Source of the DNA: Chlamydoabsidia padenii
Taxonomy: Eukaryota > Mucoromycota > Mucoromycetes > Mucorales > Cunninghamellaceae
Assembly (NCBI GenBank): GCA_025330725.1
Contig: JAIWND010000013.1
Span: 496,001 to 560,000 of the forward strand
Reading direction: 5' to 3'
Length of the DNA stretch: 64,000 nt
The position numbers were made by a program, and so were the translations under genes. Shown piece after piece: positions 32,775 to 44,097 of the stretch (position 1 is the stretch's first letter; each line of letters opens with the position of its first letter). A model generated the notes under the pieces. That model was not told the DNA's origin and searched no databases. It was given only the letters and a program-made list of their open reading frames with translations.

Positions 32775-33505
32775 ATTATTAGGTTTCGACTGAAGAACAA
32801 GAAAAATATAGAAGCAAAAGCTACCTTCGTACATTAAGTAAGTAGTGACAAGATTACAAACCAAACATGATAACAAAACAACTCACTCTATTCACCTTTT
32901 CAATACATTAGTGTGTTGGCTACTCTATTTCGTGGCGCAGTGCTTCGAGGACAGCAACAAACTCTTCGAACAAAATATATTAGATGATTTATTGCAAGGT
33001 TGTTTACTAAAACATAACAGATAGTAAGTAGAACTACAATGTGATTGATATATAACAAGATAACTAACATACTCCTTTTTACTAAATCAGCACCCAACTA
33101 GTATTACAATCAATTGCAGCAGCCGATCCTGAACTTGGTGAATCTATCCAGCCCTTCATACTTTATATTGATCGTATACTCTCATCTCCCTCCAGCTCCA
33201 CCACTACAGAACCGTCGTACTCATCAAATCCATCAAGTGAAAATATGGAAATCGACATGGAAGGGGAAGTACAAGCGGCAACTCGTGACTATTCCAATCT
33301 AATGGATCAGGTAAAACAATGGTGGGGAACAACCAGTCAATTCATGGAACAAATGACGGAAATCGTCCCCACCACATCAAATGATGCTCTACCTTTAACA
33401 GGATGGGTCTTGCACGATGAAGAGAGCTGGTCCTCTTGTCCGATTGGTTGTCTCCCAAATGGAAAACTACCCAAACTAGATATAGCTGAAAATGAATTTA
33501 TATAA
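31399..33505 (+). CDS. las1: LAS1, HEPN endoribonuclease for pre-rRNA ITS2 processing
   Basis: Nine exons: 31399-31518, 31595-31749, 31840-32005, 32108-32249, 32310-32442, 32507-32696, 32783-32837, 32912-33023, 33091-33505; 495 residues, all phases agree. Las1 cuts ITS2 during 60S ribosome maturation together with the kinase Grc3. The N-terminal HEPN domain has VPWTTNQEFQQVFDWLY, VKAWISRGRVPISVHATMDL, LRLLYGIALIRFVNLMGD and the catalytic R-H-x-x-x-H motif as RHAATH followed by EELPSLVVLRQAS. The central helical region matches the poorly conserved LAS1 coiled-coil domain. The C-terminus (LTGWVLHDEESWSSCPIGCL) is the conserved tail that contacts Grc3 in the family. Confidence 0.95.
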
Positions 33506-33700
33506 TACTATTTACATCAATAAACTATATCATACATCATTCAACTATACAGTTGTGTCTTTTGCATGAACTGGATGGCCTTGACTTGGATTTTTCAAAG
33601 ACCGCCGCTGGTGACTGCCGCCCACTACAAAAATTGACAGGTAAAAAGGAAAAAAAGAAACGAGGGGTCTCTTTATTCACTTTCTTTTTTTTATCTCCTA

Positions 33701-34262
33701 ATGTTTTTTACCCGTATCTTATTATCTGAAGCTGCTTCTGAAGTAGCTGCGACAAAATCAAAGGCTGGCAAGAATCTGTATCAAGTCCTTGGCTCTCTTC
33801 CTCAAGAAGGTGTTGGTGCTCGTGTGGTAAGATCATTTGTTGTTGTTGTTGTTGTTGTTGTATTTACCAATTGTTACTAACCCGGACACCTGTTACATAG
33901 GCACCTACCAAATATATCAACAACCCTACCTTAAAAGATAGCTATTACGAAGTAACCAAAGTCAATCTCAAACCTGTAAGTTTTTTCTTCTTCTTTGGAC
34001 TGGGCAATTACCTGGATTGATTAAACTAACCTTCTTGTTTAACCATCGTAGGGAACAACTCATGGTCGTGCTTGGGGTGTACAAGTATTGAAAGGTAAAC
34101 TTTTTTAAAATTTTAGTATGAAGAATACTCTCTGTTGACAAAGTAGTAACACATCCAGTACTCTTTTTATTTTTATCTAACATAGGACGCACATTACAGG
34201 ATGGTAAACCTACTGAAATCCGTGGTGGATTGAAATTCAAGTGGCGGGAATACAAGGCTTAA
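33701..34262 (+). CDS. Mitochondrial small ribosomal subunit protein mS34
   Basis: Four small exons: 33701-33826, 33901-33975, 34052-34094, 34186-34262; 106 residues. The N-terminus (MFFTRILLSEAASEVAATKS) looks like a mitochondrial presequence. The core LYQVLGSLPQEGVGARV then SYYEVTKVNLKP and HGRAWGVQVLKG follows the metazoan MRPS34 order (LLGRLP..G.GR.V, RLTRVRP, HGKAWG...FKG). It ends with FKWREYKA. It is much shorter than animal mS34, whose long C-terminal extension is missing. Intron 1 contains a GTT repeat (about 33838-33860). Expected in the mitochondrial matrix. The family call is from my reading of conserved positions. Confidence 0.75.
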
Positions 34263-34938
34263 GCAACTTGGATTAGAATAGATAACTACTTAATTTGTAT
34301 ACTTGGTTGATTAGAATAGTTGTGTATATGCTACTGATGTCAATAAACATGTTTTTTTAAATGATTTGGTACTGGATTATGCTGTATGGGTATATGTAGA
34401 GGGACTTTTAATGATCTTTTGTCCATTAAAACTAATAGGTTTAGGAGAGGCCACCTTGATAGGAAAATGTCGGCATTTGAATCCCACCTTGCATGAAATA
34501 CTTGTTTGATTAATTATGCAAACGGGTTTATCACTGCCACTAAATCCACATCTGCTTATCTTGTATGGTGAAAAGTTCAAATTATTGAAACTTACATTGT
34601 AACTTGTAGACATTAGATGAAGCCAAAACGAAAATTCAGGTGACAGTATGTACCTGTCGCGCAATACATCAGCATTGACATTGTTCAGCATTTGCAAATA
34701 TGTCCATTTCAATGTGGTAATTTATAAATGACTCTTGTGTTGGTGATCTTATAGGATACGGTATATTCACTCGAGTAATAAGATCTAATCTATTCGTTCA
34801 TTAGGAGCATATCGTCAGGGTCCCTGATGTGAGCTTTTGAGTCGAGCGGGATTTGAAAAATCGTGACAGCGTCAGCGAAAATATATTTTCATTCTTCTTC
34901 CTCTTTTCCTTTCACTTGTATAACTCATCACCAAAATC
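34263..34938. other. Spacer with a Cys-rich minus-strand open frame
   Basis: A minus-strand open frame at 34377-34712 encodes 111 residues including CIINQTSISCKVGFKCRHF. It is coding-like but unrecognised and overlaps the mS34 3' region. The SF3A1 promoter motif is at its right end. Confidence 0.3.
34846..34857 (+). promoter_or_regulatory. GCGGGATTTGAA motif before SF3A1
   Basis: Exact match, 82 bp before the SF3A1 ATG and in the same orientation as the gene. Confidence 0.65.
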
Positions 34939-37556
34939 ATGGCTACGACGGTCGACCAACCCACCAACATGGATATAGACGGTGGCAACTCATCTAATGC
35001 TTCAACCACTGCTGCACCCATGGTCGGCATGATCTACCCACCTCCAGATATTAGAAGTATGTAACAAGAAGCAAAAGTGCCTTCAACCCATATACACTCA
35101 CCCATTTTTACATTTTATTATAGGAACTGTCGATCGAACAGCACAATTCTTGGCAACCAGAGGACCTCAACTGGAAGACCACATTCGTGAAAATGAAAGA
35201 CACAATGCAAAGTTTTGCTTCTTGAATCCTACCGATCCTTACCACGCTTATTATCAATACAAACTTCGTGAAGCGCGATCAGGTGTTGGTAAGTGCAATC
35301 TATTTTGATTATTGTATCTATTGCTAATTACTTTATTATCCTTTGACTATAGCTGGGAACGAAAACGGCGGTATAAAGAGTGAAGACTTCTCAGATCGAT
35401 TGCACCAACCACAAGAGATTGAAAAACACCATCCTGTGGTGGTTCCTCCTCAACCTGAACCTTATGAATTCTCTGTACCAATGCCAGCAATGTCAGCCCA
35501 AGATTTGTAAGTTGGATCAGATCAATTCATAATAATGATACACCTAACCTTCTCCCCCCCCCCCTTCTTTTTTTTTTTTTTTTACTTCGTTTTTATATGA
35601 ATAGGGATATCATCAAGCTTACTGCCCGATTCGCTGCACGAAATGGTCGCTTCTTTATCAGTCAACTGGCTCAACGTGAATCTCGCAACTTCCAATTCGA
35701 CTTTTTACGACCGACCCACAGCTTGTTTCCCTACTTTACTGAACTGATCAAACAATACAGCAAGATACTGGTGCCATCCGAAGATGTCAAAACCAAATTA
35801 TCACACAACAACAATCGATCTGCCTTACTGGATAGAATAAAGCAACGTGTGGAATGGACCATGTGGGATGAACAAGAAAGGAAAAAGAAGGCTGAAGAAG
35901 ATGAAAAGGAAAAGTGTAAGTAACACAATGGATTAACAAAAAAAAAAAAAAAAAAAGAGAAAATTGACTTGAATCTTCTTCTTTTTTATAATACTTAGTG
36001 GCCTATGCAAGTATCGATTGGCATGACTTTGTGGTGGTGGAAACAGTTGAATTCACTGCCGAAGACGAAAAGATGAACTTACCTCCACCAATGAGTCTCT
36101 CCGAACTAGAAAACATGTCTTTGGCTCAACGACGAATGGCATCTTTATCTGCGATGGAGGATCACGAAATACCCGACTTTGCCGCCTATGTAAGGAACAC
36201 TAGTTGGATATATATATATATATAAAGAAACAAGTATATTATACTAATATGTGATTATTTTTATGTATGTATTTAGGAAAAGGCATTGGAAAAGGAACTC
36301 GGCCCAGAAGAACCTATCATCAAAACAGAGGAACCTATCATCAAAACAGAAGAACCTATCATCAAAACAGAAATCGAAATATTACAAACATTGACACCCG
36401 AAGCACCACCAACACAAGATCACTCTCAAGTACAACAACATATGATTCCTCCCAACATGGGTGCTCCTATCAAGATTCGAACAGACTACAAACCAAAACT
36501 TGGACATCAGTCTAAAATCATACAAGAATCTCAAATCTGTCCTCGGTGTGGTGAATCTATTCCTGTGTCTGAAATGGATGAACATATGCGTATTGAACTT
36601 TTGGATCCCAAATGGAAGGAACAGAAACTTGCCCAAGAAGCTAAACTCAGGGACAGTAATCTTTTACAAGAAGGGACGGATGTGGCCAAGATTCTCACAA
36701 ACTTTGCTGGTTATCGATCGGATATCTTTGGATCAAATGAAACTGGTATTGGTAAAAAGATCACTGAAGAAGAAGCTGCTCGACAACGTGAACAACAACA
36801 GGCCTTGTGGGAACAACAGAATGCCGCTGCTATGAACGATGATTTACAATCTTCAAGGTAAATAACAAAATATAATAGGCCATAAAAGGATATCGTATTT
36901 ACTTCCCCCACCCTCTCTTTTTTTTTTTTTGATGTTATTATAGTGATTCTCTTACAGCGACAAATCCACCAGGTACAATCACAGCCACACCAGTAGCATT
37001 CAGCAATCAAATACCAAATATGTACAATGGATCACCGTCAACAATGGATGCAACCACAGCCGCCATTCGAAAAGCAGAAGATGATTCCTCGTTACAACAA
37101 AACGACATCAAGAGACAAAGATTGGACGAATCCTCTATCCCTCCTGTCGGTCAAATTCCATCTCCTGTTGCCCGAAATACATGGAATCCACCCAACACAA
37201 GCGTAAGTAATATAAATAAAAAAAAAGAGGGAGTTTTGATTAACATGATACTAATGATGGTTTATGTTATGATATAATATGATTAGGACTCTATTCGTGT
37301 GTTGATTCAAACGATCGACTATCCTGAAAAACCAGAATGGAATTTGAATGGCGAAACTATTGAATTAACCGATTTACCTTTGACGACCATGATCTCCACT
37401 GTAAAAGAACGTATCACCTCACAACTTGGAATACCATATGGCAAACAAAAATTATCAATCCATCAAACTGTCATGGTCAACGGGAAAAGCTTGGGTTTCT
37501 ACGGATGTGCTGATGGAACTCTGCTTCATTTAGGTCTCAAGGATAGAAAGAAATAG
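34939..37556 (+). CDS. Splicing factor 3A subunit 1 (SF3A1/Prp21)
   Basis: About eight exons from ATG at 34939 to TAG at 37554-37556. It is a component of the U2 snRNP. SURP1 (TVDRTAQFLATRGPQLEDHI, then FCFLNPTDPYHAYYQYKL) and SURP2 (LTARFAARNGRFFISQLAQR, FLRPTHSLFPYFTELI) are followed by the SF3A1 region (LAYASIDWHDFVVVETVEF, PPPMSLSELE), a C2H2-like segment (CPRCGESIPVSEMDEHMRIE) and a C-terminal ubiquitin-like domain (ITSQLGIPYGKQKLSI, SLGFYGCADGTLLHLGLKDR). The order is that of animal SF3A1, including the ubiquitin-like tail that budding yeast Prp21 lacks. An unusual triple repeat EEPIIKT sits after SURP2 (36307-36372). Confidence 0.95.
36307..36372 (+). repeat. Three tandem EEPIIKT units in SF3A1
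   Basis: The 21-bp unit GAAGAACCTATCATCAAAAC(A) occurs three times in frame. Each junction makes IKTE, which fits the SUMO-acceptor pattern (hydrophobic-K-x-E). Confidence 0.9.
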
Positions 37557-38959
37557 TAATAGTAGTAGTAATAGTAGTATTTGTTGATTTAGTCTAGTCT
37601 TAAATTATCATATGGATGTCTGATTATAATAAAGTGACATTTTGCCCCAAGTGTATGTATCTTTTTTGAAAAGGTAGGTCTGTGTATCTGAATAAAGAAC
37701 AAGGGAATTGGAAAGATCTATGAATCTTGTAAGGAAAAATATAAATTTGCATGATATGATAGCAACTTTTTTAATAATCATGTTTATTATAAGTCTCTTT
37801 ACTCCATCTTTCCCTTCTCGGTGACAAAGTACTGTATATGAATACTGAAAGTCGTAATGAAGTGATGAACAACCATTCAACTATCATGCATCGCGAACAA
37901 CATTCAATGTCCGCTAACGTGCTGAAATGGTCGCTCCTATTGAGTGTAAGTCAGATATAATAGTTCAAATGATTATGTTTATTTACGGTACACTACCTTT
38001 GGACTTGAAGGATTCTTCGACATGCTGGAAACAGACAACGAAAAATGTATTGATATAACGAACGAAGTCAACTCAAGTGAAGAAGATACTGATTTGACCG
38101 CAGGCAGTATCCTCTTCCGCCTGTAAGTGATTCTATCAAATGAAAAATAGATGGTATTGTAAGACTTATCAGGTTACCAACTTTTTTCTTCATTTTGACA
38201 GAGCCCCTCGATGAAACACCTTGTCCTTGAAAAGTAATGAAAGTTCTTGCAAAGATACTTTTGCACATCATTATCTTGATGATGCCCTTGATGGTGTTTT
38301 CTCCCAGGAACTGCTATCACAGCAGGAATGGTAAATTCATGCAAAATTCAAAACCCGACAAGTGTTTTTTTGGCTTTACAGGGCAAATGGATGATTGACG
38401 ACACCCAAGGAAGAAAAGTCAACAAAGGCATTGAAGAATGATTGGGTTGCTTTCGTTAATCCATGGATTAACAAGTTTGATCTCGCGGCATGCGAAGTGA
38501 AACCGCCCTACAAAAGTGTTTCCTCCCCATTCTCTGACTTTGTCAAACTAGGTGTGTCTCATCCTCATCTTCATCTTTTTGTTTTTTCGTGCTATTAGTC
38601 CACTGCCAACATCAACATCCCCAACAAGAACACGACAACAGCAACAGCAGCAGAAGTAACAACACCAATTGGGGGTAGCGCGGGGGTAGATATTTTAGCT
38701 GTCCAGCTAATTTTAGTTGCACGGGCAAAAAAAAAAACATGTATATAGGTGTTATCCATCGTGATACATAAATCATTTATGATAGAAACACCTTCATTGA
38801 CAAACGTATTTATATTCACCAGCAAATATATGATAAAACAAGACTTTATTGACATTAAGATTAAATATAACACTATATCTACAATAAAACCAATCTACTA
38901 CCATTATTATCCACAAGACATCATATTTTGATCTTGCTGGCCAATGATTGATTTGACAT
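37557..38959. other. Gene-poor stretch with coding-like remnants
   Basis: Start of the accessory block. Plus-strand open pieces such as LETDNEKCIDITNEVNSSEE (about 38022), GKWMIDDTQGRKVNKGIEE (about 38380) and, in another frame, FVNPWINKFDLAACEVKPP (about 38450) look like broken exons of an unidentified gene. A motif-like TTCAAAACCCGA is at 38347-38358. No intact gene. Confidence 0.35.
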
Positions 38960-39320
38960 TCATATATATCCCCAGTTGCAATCAAGAGGTGTACCATCGT
39001 CGCACTTGACCACCCAATCCACCCTCGATGTCCACCGCGTTTGCAATAGCATCATTCTTCTTTTAAACCAAAGCCTATTGCATTTCATTCAGAGAAAGTC
39101 GTCCTTTTTACCAGTTTGTTGTATCAGACAAAAAAGAGATTCGTACAGGATCAATTCGTAGGTATGGATTCTCCATCAACAAGAATTGAAAAGCATTAAT
39201 ACTAGAGTCTTGGGTAAGGTGATTGTCCAAGAAGAAAGAGACAGTATACATTACTACCACTTTCTCTTCGTGCCTTTCTTTTACCTTTGTCGTGTTGATC
39301 CAGTTTGAGTGATTTCCAAG
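38960..39320 (-). pseudogene. 3' end of an unidentified minus-strand gene or remnant
   Basis: Leftward reading gives NAFQFLLMENPYLRIDPVRI then SFLSDTTN, an in-phase intron (GTAAAA...CAATAG, about 39056-39111), then WLWFKRRMMLLQTRWTSRVD and KCDDGTPLDCNWGYI with TGA at 38960-38962. The splice is clean and the residues are protein-like. Upstream exons (GSLGNHSNWINTTK) become unclear and no start is found. No family recognised. Confidence 0.35.
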
Positions 39321-40150
39321 AGAGCCCATTACTATCACAGAGTCAATTGCTTCGTCATCTCTTTTTGTTTATCTTCATCATTCAATCGTTACAACAAATG
39401 GAAGTTCCCTGTTGAAGAGGACCAAGTTGAATGTCTTGGGAATGGGAAGACAAAGAAGAAGGAAATGCTTTTTTTTTTCCTTTTCTTTCCACTTTTTTTT
39501 TGTTTAAACTCCCCTATACAAAAACCTCCCCTTTGAACAAACCTTCCCCCCCCCCTTCAAGAACTTGTGCTTGACAGACAAGTTGTCCCCCGCACTCATT
39601 CCTATTACTGGTCATGATTACGAGATGGGTTAATTCACACACAAAAGTAATCCATGAATCACCTAATGGCTGTCTATATGAAAAACCTGTTTTGTGATGG
39701 ATGTAATCTCATGGCTTCCTCCCTCTTGTTGTGATTCTGGTCATAAAGGTAAGTCAATGCATCTTGAATGATACCCTGCCAAAGTTGTTACTGTTTTATA
39801 CTCTAACTGAATTGTTAATTATTCACACTAGGTTAAGGCTCCCTCTTTGCCTCTGATATGTGAAGTCTCCTGTTAGTAATCAAATGGATAAGTTGGCAGA
39901 TTTTGCGAGGCGGCTACCTTTGTGTAGAATAGCGATTAGGCCTAGCCTTTTTGCCGTGGCAGGATGTAGGCGACATCGTATCCTGTTCCACACCTGGATC
40001 TGCTAGCGAATGGGTTGTGCTGGTAAAGCGAGATGTCTGGTATGTTGAAGCATTAATGTGGATCTACCTATTCTCGGGCATGTTGCACTAGCCACCAGTT
40101 ACGGCGCTCCATTTGATTCTTGGGGATGGATCATGATGTGTAATGTTTAT
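39321..40150. other. Accessory spacer with two coding-like fragments
   Basis: A minus-strand piece at about 39690-39790 reads WQGIIQDALTYLYDQNHNKR and matches a piece of the broken gene at about 44360-44390. A plus-strand piece at about 40090-40160 reads SYGAPFDSWGWIMMCNVYGY. Neither belongs to an intact gene. Confidence 0.3.
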
Positions 40151-40159
40151 GGGTACTTT

Positions 40160-40435
40160 ATTGTAAGTAAAGAAAAAAAAAACATGAAAAGACAATGTTA
40201 CTAATCACACTTCTTGCTCTTATTGCAGGCTTGTCTTTATGTATTATGGCTGGGCTTTTTTCCTTGATTGTTGTCTCTGGTGTTTTGTGGTCTCTCTTTG
40301 CTTCTGGTACAAAGTAAGTAAAGAAGAAAAAAACCAAGAAAACACAAGAAAACACAAGATTATTAATCACATTTCTTCTGGTTATAGGCTTTGGCTTCTT
40401 GTTGATTGTTGTATACTTGTTTGATGTAATGTGGC
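40160..40435 (+). repeat. Local tandem duplication of an exon-intron unit
   Basis: Two diverged units: GTAAGTAAAGAA..., ATTACTAATCACAC/ATTAATCACATT TCTTC, acceptor, then GGCTGGGC...TTGATTGTTGT and GGCTTTGG...TTGATTGTTGT. The unit is about 150 bp. Each copy keeps a donor and an acceptor, so a small exon with its intron was duplicated. Confidence 0.5.
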
Positions 40436-40493
40436 CAGGAACGACGTGAATGACAAGATCATCTTCAACAGCTACTTGGAATGACGACGACAG

Positions 40494-40805
40494 ACTAGAT
40501 TTCGAACTTTTGCAACGGAAGCACGGCAATGGATGGGAAGATCAGAATTTCTGGCGGAATTCTTTGCTACACTTCTGTGGAAATGGTGGAAGAACTACAA
40601 GCTGTGTTGGAAGGTCAAGCTTTTAGTTGGTATACTCGACTACAATGTACTATCAAAAAAGGACTGGGTGGCTCTGGGAGGCAAATCTTTACATCAATAT
40701 AATGAAGTCTCAAATCCTGTTATGGCGGCTGTTGACGAAGTCAATTTAATCAAGCAAGAAAAAATGGCAAGTAGTGAACTGGCTTCTTTGATATTATTAC
40801 AGTAG
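40494..40805 (+). pseudogene. Gag-like retroelement remnant (frameshifted)
   Basis: One frame gives EELQAVLEGQAFSWYTRLQ, which matches the common LTR-retroelement Gag pattern (GxAxxWYxxL). The protein then continues in another frame as KKDWVALGGKSLHQYNEVSN and ends SELASLILLQ with TAG at 40803-40805. No LTRs, protease or reverse transcriptase are visible nearby. The match is to a short pattern, so the call is tentative. Confidence 0.4.
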
Positions 40806-41520
40806 CGTTTATTATATTGTCATATTGTGTTGATTATTATCCCTTATCTCCTCATTGACCATCTATTATAAATATATATAATCTTATTAAATAAAACCAC
40901 GTATCATTACCTTTTACGGTCTTATAACTTAACAGGACTAATGAACTTCTGACGTACAGCTAACTACCCAATTACATTATACGGTTTTTTGCTGGACTTC
41001 TCATTCCCATATACCGATTTAAAAGGGGTGGTTTTTTAATAAATGTGTACAATAACCTTGATGCATCTACATGCCTTCACTCCACCTGCATGCCTTGGTT
41101 TTATCTATATGTCTTCTATTCATCTATATGTATTGTTGTATATAGAAATGCCTTTATTTTATCTGAGTGTCTTTTATTAACAAGTGGTTATTGGGCGAAT
41201 CGACCGGAAAAGGCCGCCAAAACTATTACTTGTTAATTTATATACGTACTATATGTGTTTCTACTGTCTATAAGTGTTGCTATTATCTTTACCGCCTGCA
41301 TTGATCTGTATTGTAATGTATCGATCGGTGTCACCATTGTTTATATGTACGCCTTTGTGGCACCAGTATCGGATCTATATGAATTTCAACATTGCGGTAT
41401 TGACCTGTAGTCATCCATAATCACTATATCCATCTATATAGACAAAAGTCGATTTGGGATGACAAAAAGGTATCGAGGTCGTTTATATGAATTTCGGGAT
41501 ATGAAAGAGTATTTGTCTGG

Positions 41521-41990
41521 CTCCTCCTTGTACTTTTTTTTCTCTCTTACAAATGACAGGCAAAGTCATCGCAAGTCTGGACTGACCGGCACAAGGATCT
41601 TGGAGCTTGGTCATTGCGGAGACTTAAGTTGTAAATATGCTATAGTATCCACATTGCCACTTTAATCATTAGCATCCGTTGAGAATAGAGCAAGTAGAGC
41701 CCTTTCCAAATCTTAGTAGAGGCCAGCGGGATCTGAAAATGAATTCGGGCTCCTCTTCGTACATTTTTTTTCTCGTACAAATGACAGGCAAAAGTCATCC
41801 CAAGCTTAAACATACTGACACAAGGATCTTGGAATTTGGCTTTTGCGGTAACTTCAGTTGGGAATATGCTATAGTGTTCACATCACCACTTTAATCATTA
41901 GCATCTGTTTACAATGGAGCGAGCAGTGGTCTTACCAAATGTTGGTAGGGAATTTATTGGGCGGGCTAGATTTTTCAAACTGACTGTACC
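41521..41990 (+). repeat. Dispersed repeat family A, copies 2 and 3 in tandem
   Basis: Two direct copies (about 41521-41745 and 41750-41990). Both have ACAAATGACAGGCAAA, AGTCATC, CACAAGGATCTTGGA and CACTTTAATCATTAGCATC, followed by GAGCAAG/GAGCGAG. Copy 1, more diverged, lies at 19466-19740. GCGGGATCTGAA occurs between copies 2 and 3 (41726-41737). Confidence 0.8.
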
Positions 41991-42368
41991 ACCTATTATT
42001 GTGTTTCTGCTGTATAGCAAAAATAACGGTGCCCCACAGGTCGCACCGTCTTTTTCATCGACACCACAAGCACCACTGTTCTTGTTTTGTCTGGAAGAAG
42101 AGGAATTATCGATACAAGGAGTTCCATCGTGGTTACCGAAAATCTTCGCATTGCTTTTTTCCGTCCACAAACACCAATCACTTTGTGGAGCCCAAAGGAC
42201 AACAAGACAAGTTTCACTGAATTAATCAATGATGCCAGCCTTCTTTACAGATGGATAGTTCTAACATGCTAATAGATGAATGCATGCATGAAAAAAGTTA
42301 CAATACATGTTAGAAGCCATATTCATTTTAAAATACCGCATAATTGCTTCAAAATTTAAATCACTCCT
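41991..42368. other. Accessory spacer
   Basis: Several overlapping open frames on both strands (for example RSSIVVTENLRIAFFRPQTP at about 42110) but no recognisable gene. Confidence 0.3.
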
Positions 42369-43035
42369 TCGCCTTAAGTCTTTGGAGAGCTCTATTGTCT
42401 CAATGAACAAGTGATGCTAATGACAAAAGTAACCATGTGCATTCCTTAGCCTATTTCCAACAAAGTTTACATAATGGTCAATATACCAAGTCCTCTGTAT
42501 GGAGCAATATAGCCTCAAGATTGTATTACCCTGACTTTTGTAATAAATAAAAAGTTGCAGAATGAAAAATTGACACACAAGACAAAACTTAATTCAAAAC
42601 CCGCTTACTCTCGCCTGGAATCTTTAGAGAGCTCTACTGCCTTAATGGACAAGTGATGCTAATGACAAAAGTGACCATGTGCATTCCTTGGTCTATTTCC
42701 AACAAAGTTTACATAATGGCCATTGTACCAAGTTCACTGTATGGAGCAATATAGTCTCAAGATTGTTTTACCCTGACTTTGGTAAAAAAAAAAGTTGCAG
42801 AATGAAAATTGACACACAAGATAAAACTTATTTCAAAACCCGCTTACTCTCGTTTGGAATCTTAAGAGAGCTCTACTAGCTTGATGAACAAGCGATGCTA
42901 ATGACAAAAGTAACCATGTGAATTCCTTAGCCTATTTCCAACAAACTTTACATAATGGTCAATGTACCAAGTCCCTTGTATGGAGTTATACAGCCTCACG
43001 ATCGTTTTAACATGACGGTTGTGAAAAAAAAAAAA
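42369..43035 (+). repeat. Tandem array of three units of about 240 bp
   Basis: Units are anchored by GAGAGCTC at 42385, 42627 and 42866, so the periods are 242 and 239 bp. Shared blocks are GATGCTAATGACAAAAGT, TATTTCCAACAAA, TTTACATAATGG and TTGCAGAATGAAAA. The first two units end with TTCAAAACCCGC (42593-42604, 42832-42843), a one-mismatch variant of the promoter motif. No open frame spans a unit. The third unit is truncated. Confidence 0.9.
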
Positions 43036-44097
43036 GGATATAAAATGAGATTTGTGTTTTGAGAGAGGTTGGGGATGCTCGTTGGGGAGTGCATCTTTTT
43101 TTCAGGCGATTTAACGGTACTCATTTTGATGTCTGGCTGGGTTTCAAAGTACGTGATTTCTAGGGTAAAGGGAAGGCTTGTTAATAGTGAGCGATGTTTA
43201 GGCTCCGATGGAGATGGCCACGGGAAACCACAGTTAAATCAGGAGATTCCAGGTCGACCTCTGGTAGTCTCAAACTCAACATTTTTGGCCCCGTTCAGCG
43301 GGGTGTAAAACGGAGTTTCACTTTTGCATGAATTTCTCTTTTTGAGGATGGCTCCCCACGAGTTTTGATCAACCATCACTTGATCCGCAACAAGAACCAT
43401 TCAAGTTTATTTATTGCATGAAACAAGATGAAAAGGTAACATTTCCCTTAATAAAACTGAGTGATACTGGTCCAATCGAGAACACTTCCCAAGTAGGATA
43501 TGAGTGTGCAATAAATAGCTTTTGATGATTATAATCACAACCAACTCCAAATAACAGAGTAAAGAAAAAAAAAATATAACCTTTTTTTCATTAGCATCTG
43601 AATTTTACCCCTGGGGAGTTTTGGTTGCATGTGGTAGACTTTGTTGGATCCCGAGATAAGTGTAGAATCATCCATTTGGTATTCCCATCTGCATCTTCCG
43701 GTTTTCTCCTTTTTCGGGTATGTATGTTCTAGTAATTCCATTTCAACCAAGCACAGCAGCATGAAGCATAATAAATATATAAATTTTATTCACTATAATC
43801 ATTTCATAATACAATCGGGTCTATACTAGATTTAATAGGAAGAGGATAGGGGATAGTCAATGATCAGTTCTAAACTAAAAAAAGAATGGGGTATAAAGGG
43901 GGTGGAGGGGATAAAGCATATACTATAAGGGCCTTCCACAGCTGCAATTCCTTTGGAGCCGATCGTGTCTTCCTTCTTATTGTTTTCCACGTGTTTAGTC
44001 CCCTCCCCCCTTTGACTAAAAAAAAAGTGTTTTGTGGTTTTAGCTATCATCATCTTCGGCATCTTTTTATTTCCCTTACCTAGTCATCTTCATCAGT
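43036..44097. other. Accessory spacer
   Basis: A minus-strand open frame at 43535-43762 (YPKKEKTGRCRWEYQMDD...) and a plus-strand frame at 43069-43308 are unrecognised. A poly-pyrimidine-rich stretch lies at 43990-44030. No gene can be supported. Confidence 0.3.

Noticed and set aside
43069..43308. 79-codon plus-strand open frame in the accessory block
   Set aside because: No recognisable motif, no splice context, and it directly follows the tandem array; chance open frame.
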